Below are positions 18,359 to 28,343 of a stretch of DNA of 29,646 bases, piece after piece. The stretch comes from Mycoemilia scoparia (taxonomy: Eukaryota > Kickxellomycota > Kickxellomycetes > Kickxellales > Kickxellaceae), in assembly GCA_027575805.1 (NCBI GenBank), contig JANBPU010000198.1:1-29646 (forward strand), written 5' to 3'. Position 1 is the stretch's first letter, and the number at the start of each line of letters is the position of its first letter. A program made the translations under genes and the position numbers. The notes under the pieces are model-generated. The model saw only the letters and a list, made by a program, of their open reading frames with translations, had not been told where the DNA came from and ran no database searches.

Positions 18359-18817
18359 TTGACTTTACACCTTATCGCCAGTGAAATTTTAACATGTAGT
18401 CATAAAAGCGTTCTTTGTGAAATTTATCTCTTAATTGTTCGCTGAGTAAAAATAAGCCTGATGTGTAGTAGTACTTTTAAATCCAGGTTTGAGCTTATAA
18501 GTGTCAATTTTAAAGCACTTTCCATTCATGGCTTTAATGGCTGATCTACTAATTTGATCTACATAGTACTAACAAAGTCAATATATTTCATCTTTAAGAG
18601 GTGACAGATGAGGAGTATTTACAAAATACCAGAATAACCAATCAACAAAGCGGGTGATTACTAAATAAGCAAGAGTTTATGAAAAGACAAGTAAGCAAAG
18701 GGCAAAAGGAACCTCGCATTTCTTTTTGTTATATATGTATGTATATATATACACACACACATACACACATATATTTGCTTTAGCTTTTGAATACGTTAAA
18801 CCTACAAACACAAGAAA
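18359..18817. promoter_or_regulatory. Upstream region of the coiled-coil gene
   Basis: No gene seen. A TATATATGTATGTATATATATACACACACACAT-type microsatellite at about 18729-18775 lies 45-90 bp before the ATG at 18818 and may double as TATA-like promoter sequence. Confidence 0.3.
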
Positions 18818-20217
18818 ATGATGGACCCGAATACCAGTAATTTATTGTAAGTTTGATATAATGAGGTTATAAAATAAAGCATAAATTTATTTAGAGCATC
18901 AGAATTAATAAAGGAATGCGTAATTTCTACAAAAACGCAATATAGTCAAGACCAAAACATAAAGAGTATATACGAAATATCAAGGGAAATAACGCAGAAA
19001 AACAATGAAGGGTTTAGTGAGGAGGTTTTGATGGCAAATATCGAAGCCAATAATGCGCAAATAGAGTATCTCAAAGTAAGACTTACCAACCATATAAATG
19101 GGTGAATATATATATGTATATATACTGCTAAGGTTATTAGGGAGCGATGATATATACAAAGAAAGTGATTAGTAAATTGTATTTTGTGTGTGTGTGTGTA
19201 GGATCTATCGAATGGACTTGAAGAAAAGTATATACAAATGTATGGTCAACAAATGTTTATAGAGACATTGATGGAAGATATTGTTAAATTCCCAAGTCAA
19301 GAAGAAGTCGAGCAAAGTGGTAAGCTATATAAATCCCACGAATGTTATGTGTATATATATGTGTGTGTATGTATATTACAATTATCTCTTGCTTCTTGTT
19401 ATTAATAACGAATCCAACCATGATAAACATAGAGAAAGATGCGCAATCAATTCAAGAAAAATCCAAGCAACTTAAACAAAGCCTCCTAAAACAACAACAA
19501 AATCTCAAAAACATCGTTGCAGAATTCGTTAGAGCCGAACAAGAAAATGAAAAGGCAGCTGCTAAAAAAGACCAACTATCTCAACAAGTCCAAGAGCTAC
19601 GACAACAACTCGAAAGCCTTCAAACCAACAGCCCTCAGGAAACACCAGAAAATGATGGCAAAAGGCAGATCAAGGAACTCCAAGAACAACTAGCAAACGT
19701 AAAACGACAAGCCCAAGAACACCGAGAAAATCTAAAAATATCCGAAGACCGATACAACAAACAACAAAAAATCTACGACAAAAAGATGGAAGCGGTCAAA
19801 AAGATTGAAGGTGAGCACAGGCAATTGACAGCTCAGGCTAAAGAAATATTGAGCAATAATGGAGGTGGCAATAACGATAAAGCGGCGCTGGATGCCCAAA
19901 AGAAATGGTATGAAATGACTCTGGAGTGGATGAAGCAGATTAGTCCAGTTGAGAATGTGGTGGTCGATGCGGGGTCTAGCAAGATAACGCTGATTATTAA
20001 CAACACTGGGTTTGTCGATAACAGCAGCAGTGCCAGTAGTGGGCATAAAACTAGGGTTCATTTGTTTGTTCACCCACAAACACTTAAACTGGCAGACATC
20101 AAGGTTGATGGGGACGAGATCAATAATATTGAAACTGGTGAGCTCAAAAGGCTTGTAAACGATGCTATCCAGAAGCAGGATATTTGGGTATTGCTGAACA
20201 AGCTTTGCATATCTTGA
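18818..20217 (+). CDS. Coiled-coil protein with C-terminal RWD-like domain, possible kinetochore protein
   Basis: Exons: 18818-18846, 18895-19075, 19202-19319 and 19433-20217, phases 2, 0, 1, giving 370 aa. All donors are GTAAG type. Residues 1-109 are helical and mildly acidic; about 112-270 form a long Q/E/K-rich coiled coil (heptad text such as LKQSLLKQQQNLKNIVAEF); a linker with NNGGGNN follows, then a compact end of about 95 residues starting KKWYEMTLEWMKQIS with alternating strands (VVVDAGSSKITLIINN, RVHLFVHPQTLKLADI) and a final helix. This coil plus small alpha/beta end is the layout of RWD-type kinetochore proteins (Spc7/KNL1 C-terminus, Sos7/Kre28, Spc24/Spc25). The assignment is by architecture only, with no diagnostic motif; a vesicle-tether or other coiled-coil protein is possible. 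The two leading ATG codons leave the first residue open. Confidence 0.72.
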
Positions 20218-21325
20218 CAATAGTTGTTGTTGTTGCTTTTATTTTGACTTGAATTTATGATCATAACAAATTGCTTTTTATTTTTGGTGTACCTTATTTT
20301 CCCTATTCAATTCTATTAAATTAATTGTTACGTAAAGATGAATATTATATCTGTACACTTGGCAAGGCGGCCTGTGTGTCGATTAAAGACAGTGTCCCAA
20401 GAACAGGGTTTGGGGCTTTGCAACTACAAAGGGATGTGCATACAACGATTGATTCCAAGGAATATACAATATCATGCTTGGGCCCGCTAGTAGTCGGTCA
20501 TGGAAAATTTCCTAAAAGGGGAAAATACTCCAAAACAAGAGAGAGAAAATCCACTCTCTAATTGGCCAGTGCCTAGCACATGCTCACATACATGAAGAAC
20601 CCCATACACACGCAACTGCTGTAGATCTAATTATCTGTTGTAGTGTCCGAAAGCTTCAAGTGCAAAGATAAGGTAAGGGGGCTCTGGCTCTGCTGGGTTG
20701 TGGTCTGCGGTTAGTGAGGAGGAAACAGTTTTAACTTGTATCCCGGGCCACAAGCACACGCATACACGCACCCATTATCAAAAATCGTTTTGACTGGCTA
20801 GTGCCCCAAATAATGTCAATGTTTGGAGTGTTAATACACACACGCTATCCCCAGCCAGTCAGCCATTCATCCGGTTTGGCTCTTTTATAAGCCTTTCTCT
20901 TTCAGGCTGTGTGTCGATTTTAAGGGGTAGACAAGGGGGGCTTCTCATACAGATGGTAGAGCAGGCAAGTAACTTATCTCTTGTCTTTTATAAAGCTCCT
21001 CTACGTTCTCTCTTTGTGTTATTAATTTCTTGGTCCTGTTCTTTTTTGCACTTGACTAAGCTTCGACTTTAACCTTAAAACACGCCTCTCTGCCGTCTAT
21101 TTATATACTAGCTGTGTTTTCTCTTATTGTAAGTGCTCTTCATATTTGTCTGCATGAGCATACTTCATTGCTCATACACGCCCATAGAGATAGAGCGTAT
21201 ATATACCAAGCTCCTTTATTGCTTCTCCTTGTCTTTAATACACGCCCACGCATTTTTTCCACCTTGAAATCTAATCTAGATTCTATACATTTCACTCCAA
21301 CAATTTGTGGTTTGATAGGTGCAAT
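20218..21325. promoter_or_regulatory. Long region upstream of SDHA
   Basis: 1.1 kb with no supported gene; a 78-codon open stretch at 20325-20561 has no ATG start and no family. The part from 20560 is less AT-rich than the rest of the spacers, with CACACG/ACACGC-rich stretches (about 20605, 20755, 20840) and a TTTATATACTAG box at about 21098. GTGTGTCGATT occurs twice (about 20376 and 20911). This fits a promoter of a well-expressed gene, but no binding sites can be named. Confidence 0.35.
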
Positions 21326-23483
21326 ATGCTTAGAAGGCTTTCCGGTATAAAGGTATGGTGAATGGCGCTTTGCACTGGCTAAAGACATTTGTGTATATGC
21401 TGCTTGTTTCACATTTTTTATATGTTGTGTATGGTTACTATAAGAGTGTCATTATATTTTATTAGAAACAAAATGCTCGATTATTCCATAGCACACGCTC
21501 AGCTCAGCGTGTTTTTGGTACCAGGCCTTTGAAAGCCCAAGAAGCTCCAGTAAGTTTTAAAGCCACCTCTGTATATGTGTGCTGTATATTCAAAGCACTC
21601 AAGATCAGAGATAATAGTCAGTTTCGCCGATTCGTCATCGTGTACTAAAACCATTACTAAACACAATCATCATTTAGAGCTATCTTGGTTCTGGCAAATA
21701 TGAAATATTTGATCACGAATTCGATGCTGTTGTAGTTGGTGCTGGTGGTGCTGGTCTGCGTGCAGCTATGGGGCTGTCTCAGGCTGGCTTTAACACTGCT
21801 TGTGTCTCCAAGCTCTTCCCTACCCGTTCGCACACAGTTGCTGCCCAAGGCGGTATCAACGCAGCTATTGGTAACATGACAAAGGACGACTGGCGCTGGC
21901 ATATGTATGACACTGTAAAGGGAAGCGACTGGCTTGGTGATCAGGATGCTATTCATTATATGTGTCGTGAAGCCCCTGATGCTGTTATTGAGCTTGAGCA
22001 CTTTGGTTTGCCGTTCTCACGTACGCCCGAAGGAAAGATCTATCAGCGTCCGTTTGGTGGCCAGTCCTTGGAATATGGTAAGGGTGGCCAAGCCCGTCGC
22101 ACCTGCTGTGCTGCTGATCGTACTGGCCATGCTATGTTGCACACCATGTATGGCAACTCGCTCAAATACGATACCAGCTATTTCATTGAATACTTTGCTC
22201 TTGATCTGTTGATGGAGGATGGCGTTTGCCGTGGTATCATTGCTTTGAACCAGGAAGATGGAACCCTCCACCGCATTCGTGCTCACAATACTGTCCTTGC
22301 TACTGGTGGTTATGGCCGTGCCTACTTCTCGGCCACCTCTGCCCACACTTGCACTGGCGACGGTAATGCCATGGTTTCTCGCGCTGGGCTTCCTCTCCAG
22401 GATCTTGAGTTTGTTCAATTCCACCCAACTGGCATCTATGGCTCTGGGTGCCTCATGACTGAAGGTTGCCGTGGTGAAGGTGGCTACTTGATCAACTCTG
22501 AAGGCGAGCGTTTCATGGAACGTTATGCCCCTACCGCTAAAGATCTTGCATCCCGTGATGTTGTTTCTCGTTCAATGACTATTGAGATCCGCGAGGGTCG
22601 TGGTGTAGGTCCTGACAAGGATCACATTTACTTACAGCTTTCTCACTTGCCACCTGAAGTCCTTCACGAGCGTCTTCCAGGTATCTCCGAAACTGCTGGC
22701 ATCTTCGCTGGTGTTGATGTCACAAAGGAGCCTATCCCAGTTCTACCAACTGTTCACTATAATATGGGCGGTATTCCAACAAAATACACTGGTGAAGTTT
22801 TGACCATCGACGAAAATGGAAATGATAAGGTTGTTCCTGGTCTCTATGCTGCTGGTGAAGCTGCATGTGTTTCAGTCCACGGCGCCAACAGATTGGGAGC
22901 AAACTCTCTGCTCGATCTTGTTGTATTTGGTCGTGCTGTTGCTCACCACATTGCTGAGAACTGCGAACGCAACAAGGCTCATAGCCCACTCGACTCCAAT
23001 GCTGGTGCCAAATCTATCAAGGACCTTGACACCATTCGCACAGCGGATGGATCCAAGCCCACTTCACAGATCAGGCTTGACATGCAAAAGGCCATGCAGA
23101 ACCACGCTGCTGTCTTCCGCACCCAAGATGTTATGGACGAGGGTTGCAAGATGTTGACTGATATCAGCAAGTCATTCTCTGATGTCAAGGTCTCTGATCG
23201 TTCATTGATCTGGAACACTGACTTGATCGAAACCCTTGAGCTTCGTAATTTATTGACCAATGCTTCTCAGACCATTTACTCTGCTGCTGCTCGTAAAGAA
23301 AGTCGCGGTGCTCATGCTCGTGAGGATTTCCAGGAACGTGACGACAAGGAATGGATGAAGCATACGCTTTCTTTCCAGACCAACGTTGATGATCCAGTCA
23401 AGCTTGATTATCGTGGAGTAATTTCTCACACTCTTGATGAAAATGAGTGCAAGTCAGTTCCCCCATTCAAGCGTGTCTACTAA
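21326..23483 (+). CDS. SDHA: Succinate dehydrogenase flavoprotein subunit, mitochondrial
   Basis: Exons: 21326-21352, 21466-21549 and 21678-23483, both introns in phase 0, giving 638 aa, normal for fungal SDHA. It oxidises succinate to fumarate in complex II of the inner mitochondrial membrane, passing electrons through FAD to the iron-sulfur subunit. The first two short exons encode a matrix-targeting peptide ([10 protein letters not shown], then [11 protein letters not shown]). Exon 3 opens with the FAD-binding [13 protein letters not shown]; covalent FAD attaches to H89 in [14 protein letters not shown]; the active site is seen in [21 protein letters not shown], the catalytic region LASRDVVSR and [20 protein letters not shown]. 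The C-terminus [13 protein letters not shown] and the end are complete. Codons are more C-ending than in neighbours, consistent with strong expression. Identity is secure. Confidence 0.98.
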
Positions 23484-23807
23484 GATTATTATCAATTTTC
23501 TTTGATCCAAATACCCAGATGCCCTTTACACATAGCTTTTATAGTCATTTTCCACCATTTATACTAAAATATAATAATATATATAGATCAAACCAATTTT
23601 TTATTTTGCATAGCTTTCTTGACCTTTTGATATTTGTGGTTTTGACTCAGGGGCTATAGTTTTTGTGTTACCCATAATCGAATGCTTTTAAGTTGGATTA
23701 TCCTTCTAATCCAACTAAAAGGTCGATTTATTTTATCAGCAATGATATGACCTGATTGTTATTATAGAGTGTGTTTAATATTTGTTGATGAAAAGTGTGA
23801 TCTATTG
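23484..23807. other. Spacer between SDHA and Thg1
   Basis: SDHA 3' end and Thg1 promoter in 324 bp. Includes the hairpin at 23676-23729 and the six-codon upstream ORF at 23788-23808. TATATATAG near 23577 lies in the putative SDHA 3' UTR. No further gene. Confidence 0.4.
23676..23729. repeat. Long hairpin between SDHA and Thg1
   Basis: AGTTGGATTA (23691-23700) and TAATCCAACT (23707-23716) pair exactly around a TCCTTC loop; with a single bulged A the stem extends through CTTTTA/TAAAAG and on to AATCGA/TCGATT. It might be a foldback repeat, an RNA processing structure or a chance palindrome. Confidence 0.55.
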
Positions 23808-23808
23808 A
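23788..23808 (+). promoter_or_regulatory. Six-codon upstream ORF overlapping the Thg1 start
   Basis: ATG at 23788 begins a six-codon frame whose TGA overlaps the Thg1 ATG by one base (TGATG at 23806-23810). If the leader contains it, it could cut translation or feed reinitiation. The transcription start is unknown. Confidence 0.4.
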
Positions 23809-25536
23809 TGGCCAATTCAAAGTTTGAATATGTCAAAGCCTTTGAGGTCAATAATGGGCCTATGCTACCAAATGTGTGGTTAGTGGTTCGAATAGATGGT
23901 CAAGGGTTTACAAAGTAAGTATACAATAACAACAATTAAAAACACTATTAATGTTTGAGTGGAAAAGATCTATTTACATATAAATATTTGGATCTATGTG
24001 TCTGTCTATATATGTATATATATATATAGTTTTACAAAGAAACATGACTTCAAAAAACCCAACGATCAACGAGCACTGAACTTGATGAACAGATGTGCCA
24101 AAACTATAATGGAAAGGATGCCAGATATTGTGTTAGCGTATGGTGAAAGCGACGAATATAGGCAAGTACCTATGATATAATTTTATTATGAAGTTGAAAT
24201 ATATTTTTATACATGTGACAACTAAATAAAAACTATGTGTGCGCGTGCATGTGTATTTATTTAAAAATAGTTTTGTTATATCGAAAAAATCAAAAATGCA
24301 TAATCGAAGAGAAAGGTACTGTGTGCCAAAGATATATATATATATATATATATCAAAATGTTATAATAATATTTCTTTGTATACACTAAAAAAGTCAAGC
24401 TAAATCTATTCCATTCTATTTATGATTATAGCAAAATACTTTCACTGATTGTTAGTCAATTCAGTTCATGCTATGTATATTATTGGAAAGATTATTTCCC
24501 AGAAACTGAACTAAAATCGATTCCATCATTTGATGCTCGAGTTGTGGTTTATCCGTCTGACCAAAATTTACGTGACTATTTGGCATGGAGACAAGCAGAT
24601 TGTAAGTTTCCGTAAATCTATTTCTTGATTTCATTGTATTTGTCGAACTGCTGTTGCTGTTGTTGTTTGAGGATTTTTTTCAACAAATTTACCCATGGAT
24701 TTATTTCTATGCATGTGGATAGGTCATATCAATAATTTGTATAATACTTGTTTTTGGTCACTGGTTAATTTGGGCGGTGTTAGTCAAAAAGAAGCAGAAA
24801 AACAACTTTGTGTAAGCCTTTTATCTAATCTATATAGAGTATATATATATATATATATATAATTCTAAATTTCTTTCTTGTTTTGTCTTTTTTATGTGTA
24901 TATGTGTTGATAGGGGACTTTTTCGAATGACAAAAATGAACTTTTGTTTTCAAAATTTGGTATAAACTATAATGATGAGCCTGAGATGTTTAAGAAAGGT
25001 AGTGTGCTTGTCAAAGAAAAGGTAAAGCCTCGCCCAACCAATCAATTGATTAATTAATTATTACTTTATTTCTTTCTCTACTTGATTGAGCTATATATGA
25101 TAATTACTTATCTTTGAGGGGTTTATATTTGAATACTATCTTTTGTAGCAGGTTGTGTTGGTTGAAGTCAAAGAAGAAAATGCCAAAAAATCCGAGGAGT
25201 CGCCTAAAAAGTTATTAAAACCTTCAAATGGGTCCACTGATGGTGACAATAATAACAAAAATAAAAAGGAAGGGGTGAGTGGGTAATGTTTTATATCATC
25301 TGTATTCTCTTTCTTATTTAAATGATCTATTTTAATGTAAATATGCTGTTGCTGTTGTATTAACTTTGAAATGTATTTTTTAGGAAAAACAGAATGATAC
25401 TGATCAAGAAAAAAAGCAGGATATGGACACTCAAACAAGAACCATTAAACGAACCAAAAAGTCCATTGCTATATTGCATTGTGATATTATTCGAGATAAG
25501 TTTTGGAAAGAACATCCTGAAATTCTCGGAAAGTAA
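23808..25536 (+). CDS. THG1: tRNA(His) guanylyltransferase Thg1, eight exons
   Basis: Exons: 23808-23914, 24030-24161, 24271-24315, 24432-24601, 24723-24811, 24914-25021, 25149-25274 and 25384-25536, giving 309 aa. Thg1 adds the essential G(-1) to the 5' end of tRNA-His by 3'-5' polymerisation. Seen: [13 protein letters not shown] start, RIDG metal site (D30, G31), [19 protein letters not shown] (D77, E78 are the second metal site), [43 protein letters not shown] and [17 protein letters not shown]; the last exon has [17 protein letters not shown], the conserved end. Intron 2 (24162-24270) has a GC donor (AG/GCAAGT). The acceptor before exon 7 is TAGCAG, so one Gln may be included or skipped. 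Exons 7-8 add a K/E/N-rich linker of roughly 65 residues between the core and the conserved end. Introns 3 and 5 carry (TA)n tracts. Identity is secure; linker boundaries rely on the splice model. Confidence 0.95.
24332..24353. repeat. (AT)n microsatellite in Thg1 intron 3
   Basis: Eleven or so AT dinucleotides shortly after the exon 3 donor. A second TA tract lies at 24840-24861 in intron 5. Confidence 0.9.
24840..24861. repeat. (TA)n microsatellite in Thg1 intron 5
   Basis: About eleven TA dinucleotides between exons 5 and 6 of Thg1. Confidence 0.9.
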
Positions 25537-25731
25537 TGTCCTTATAGTAGTCCAAATTCAAAATTCAATTAGTACATCTGCTTTGTTTTCTGAGATCATG
25601 TTTAATAAATAGTAATTAAATATCTACTAATGGAGATTGGAGCAACAGGATGAGATTCTTTTAGGCTTAAAAACTCAAAGTATAAAATAAATGGAAGCAC
25701 AAAAAGTCCATGTTTTTGCAATCACGGTCGA
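25537..25731. terminator. Convergent 3' region
   Basis: 195 bp between Thg1 (+) and the Hsp70-like gene (-). AATAAA at 25604-25609, 68 bp after the Thg1 stop, is the probable polyadenylation signal. Nothing else seen. Confidence 0.5.
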
Positions 25732-27687
25732 TTAATTTTTTCCAAATCCTCCAGGGAGGTAACAGGGCGAGTATATAGATCTAAAACTTTTTTGTTCGAA
25801 TCCTTGCTCACTTGTTTCTCCATATGTTGACTCTGTGCTTCCATCGCTTGGTATTTCTGTGGTCTGACTAGATACTGATTTAACATTAATCCTTTTCGGA
25901 ACTGGCGTTGCTAATGCGCTTTTATAGCTTTCACTACCAATTGTGTAATAACTATCTCTGTTATTTGTATCTTCAGTAAAAACAAAGCTAACCCTGGGGT
26001 TTTGCCATTGATTGTCATCTTGTTCATTTCCAACTTCAATACCACTCACTTCTCCATCCCTTTGAATACTGCTGCTTATATCAACATAAGTATTGTGAAC
26101 CTCGTCCCACTCCTCCATCTCCTGAGGACGATGATGGCTTCCAGATTCATATTCAGTTATAACTCGAATACTTTGATTATGCGCAATCTCTTGCGCACTA
26201 TATTTTGCAACTTGACTAGAGTATACTGCTGCCCCAACAGCAGTGTAATTTGCAGAAATTGTGGTTGGCAATACCTTTACATTTCGATTGAGTGTCGAGT
26301 TTTTGATGGGGTTCATAATATAATGGCCAACTGTGCTTTCAAGGTTATTTTCGCTTAGGAGCAAAAACGTTAGCGGTTCAGATTGACTTCCGATTCCATA
26401 ACCCATCACGCCATGGCTAATAACTTCCTTGACCAGATCTTGGAGTTTATCAAGTATTGGCTCTTGAATCATATCTAGGAATTTTTGTTTGGTCATATGG
26501 AGTGGTAAAGAATAGTCACCAAACCTTGGGCCATTACCAAAGGTCCCACGAATCTCCATCTTTATTTGATGGTCATTGCCAATACTGGTGGTGGGAATGC
26601 TACTAATACTGCTGCTGCTATTGTTGATAAGGAGTGCTACCATCTGTTCGCATTTTTGGTGCAAATTAAAACTGAAATCTCTATTTTCAGCATCCATCCA
26701 CATCTTTCTATTATTCTTGTACATGCTGTCAAAATAATTGTAGAGTTGGTCAATCATCACTGTGTAGTTTATTTCCGTGTCATATCCCAATGCTTTGACT
26801 TTAATTTTGTTTTCTATTATATCAGCAACCATGACCTGAGTTCCCAGTGAATCGAACTTTATCACGACTATGTTGCTGGAATGAAATAGCCGGTGTTTAT
26901 AGTTGTAACCCATTAGACCTGCTAATGGCTCATGGATGAATTGCTCAGACCTGAATCCTGTCTTTTTCGCAGCATGCCTAATGTCCTCTTTAGTAAATTT
27001 GTTGTCAAAAAATAAAGGAAGTGAAAAGACTGCCGAGTTATTAGATACACCTTTTGTGTTTGACCTGATTTTTTTCAAAAAGCAAGTCAATACATCAGAA
27101 TATTTCCAGAATTTTTTGCTGGGATTTTTTGGCTGTACGTTATTTGTATTGTCAGGCTTATGAAATTGGGCAGCAAGTACGCGACGTCTGTCTACTTGGT
27201 CACTGTTGCTTGTGGTGGTAACTGTAACAACCTGGAATGGCCAATATTTTTGTGTAGCTCGAATAGTAGTCTCAGATACATTTGAAGAAGCAGTGGCATC
27301 AGCATTGTAGCTTGCGAGTTTTTTCATTTCAAACAACGAAGTCTCCAGACATGTCCTTGCTACATTTCCTTGTACTCCGTATATGGGTTTAGCCTTAGTT
27401 CCAATTGTCTTTTCCAGAGTTTTGTTTTCGACGAGCTGTTTTGCTTTTTCACCAACCGCTGGATTGTTTCCAAAGTTGACCCGAGTATCATCATTGATCC
27501 AGGCTGGAAAAGATGTCGTGCTTGTGATCTTGTCGCGCTCGAAATTTGCATAGCTTATGGTGGTTGTTCCCAAATCTATGCCTATTACTGGAGGTGGGGA
27601 GCGGTTCATGCTGTTGCTGACTTCAAATGTTGGTTGGTTGGATTTGTGCCCAAGCATCTTTCTCAGGATATAGGTAAAGTTTGTCAT
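25732..27687 (-). CDS. Divergent Hsp70-like protein
   Basis: An intronless 651-aa frame. Hsp70s are ATP-driven chaperones with an actin-fold nucleotide-binding domain (NBD) and a substrate-binding domain. Seen NBD landmarks: phosphate-1 loop VIGIDLGTTTISYA (residues 34-47), SLPLFFDNKFTKEDIRHAAKKTGF (compare TVPAYF..QRxATKDAG), the connect motif FIHEPLAGLMGY (250-261), and the NBD end YTAVGAAVYSSQVA (481-494). The phosphate-2 segment is damaged: VVIKFDSLGTQVMVA replaces FDLGGGTFDVS, keeping the first Asp (D279) but losing the Gly triplet and second Asp; the adenosine motif LLLSENNLES lacks GGS/T. After about residue 500 there is only a polar S/T/E/Q-rich tail, with no recognisable substrate-binding domain or EEVD/HDEL end. 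Residues 130-195 include an inserted polar stretch. Inferred: a weak or inactive ATPase, perhaps an Hsp70-like scaffold such as those expanded in fungi. Some relation to the HSPA12 branch is possible. Confidence 0.82.
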   Translation of the reverse strand: MTNFTYILRKMLGHKSNQPTFEVSNSMNRSPPPVIGIDLGTTTISYANFERDKITSTTSFPAWINDDTRVNFGNNPAVGEKAKQLVENKTLEKTIGTKAKPIYGVQGNVARTCLETSLFEMKKLASYNADATASSNVSETTIRATQKYWPFQVVTVTTTSNSDQVDRRRVLAAQFHKPDNTNNVQPKNPSKKFWKYSDVLTCFLKKIRSNTKGVSNNSAVFSLPLFFDNKFTKEDIRHAAKKTGFRSEQFIHEPLAGLMGYNYKHRLFHSSNIVVIKFDSLGTQVMVADIIENKIKVKALGYDTEINYTVMIDQLYNYFDSMYKNNRKMWMDAENRDFSFNLHQKCEQMVALLINNSSSSISSIPTTSIGNDHQIKMEIRGTFGNGPRFGDYSLPLHMTKQKFLDMIQEPILDKLQDLVKEVISHGVMGYGIGSQSEPLTFLLLSENNLESTVGHYIMNPIKNSTLNRNVKVLPTTISANYTAVGAAVYSSQVAKYSAQEIAHNQSIRVITEYESGSHHRPQEMEEWDEVHNTYVDISSSIQRDGEVSGIEVGNEQDDNQWQNPRVSFVFTEDTNNRDSYYTIGSESYKSALATPVPKRINVKSVSSQTTEIPSDGSTESTYGETSEQGFEQKSFRSIYSPCYLPGGFGKN

Positions 27688-28343
27688 TTTGAGTATTGTA
27701 GAAGTTTAGTTTAAAATAGTTTTCGATTTTGATAGTCGGCTGTTGGTGTTGGTGTTGTAGCTGTTGCTGGAGTCTGGGAGTTTTTTTGGGAAACACAGCT
27801 TTTATTTAAGCTGTCTTCTATTCTGGGGAACGTACAGCATTTCTACTGCTTTCTCTAGACAATTATATTACAGCCAGGCTAAAGGGAAAGAGATTTTCTT
27901 TGGCCAAAGAGTGCGTTGTGGCTGCAAAATAATCACAGACATTATCTGGACTTGAATCTATATTTTAGCTGCTCATTTTCTTTAAACCACTTCCTCCCTC
28001 TTCGACAACTAAAAGCTGAGAATAACTAAAATTGATTTAAATCTAATTTTTAAAAGACTAACAGGTTGTGAATATATTTTTGTTTTTTAGATACGGAACT
28101 GCGATACTTTAGTATAGCAGCTAAGTAGGCAGACCTGCCATTGATTAAACCATGTGCTAATGCTAAAAGGAAATGAACAACTTGAATTTATTTATATATA
28201 ACTAGAAAGTAAATATTTTAAAACAAAAAGTATGAAAGACAAAGCTATATGTGTATTCAGGGAATATTATACTAAAGAGAGGGAAGCGAGACCAAATAAC
28301 TTTAGGAATAAATGGCATAATAATAGCATCGCTATCAATGTGG
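27688..28343. promoter_or_regulatory. Upstream region of the Hsp70-like gene
   Basis: 656-bp spacer holding the Hsp70-like promoter and the secreted-protein 3' end, both minus strand. A short hairpin, ACAGCTT-TTATTT-AAGCTGT, lies near 27796-27815. No clear alternating GAA/TTC heat-shock element was found. No gene. Confidence 0.35.

Noticed and set aside
20325..20561. 78-codon open stretch before SDHA
   Set aside because: No ATG start and no recognisable family; more likely noncoding promoter-distal DNA.
21657..23260. Antisense open frames across SDHA
   Set aside because: Shadows caused by biased codon use of a highly expressed gene.
23880..23892. tRNA B-box-like GGTTCGAAT
   Set aside because: It lies in Thg1 exon 1 and codes part of VVRID; no matching A box or clover-leaf is present. 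No tRNA gene was found in the window.
27775..27850. Heat-shock element upstream of the Hsp70-like gene
   Set aside because: GAA and TTC units are present but not in the alternating five-base spacing required.
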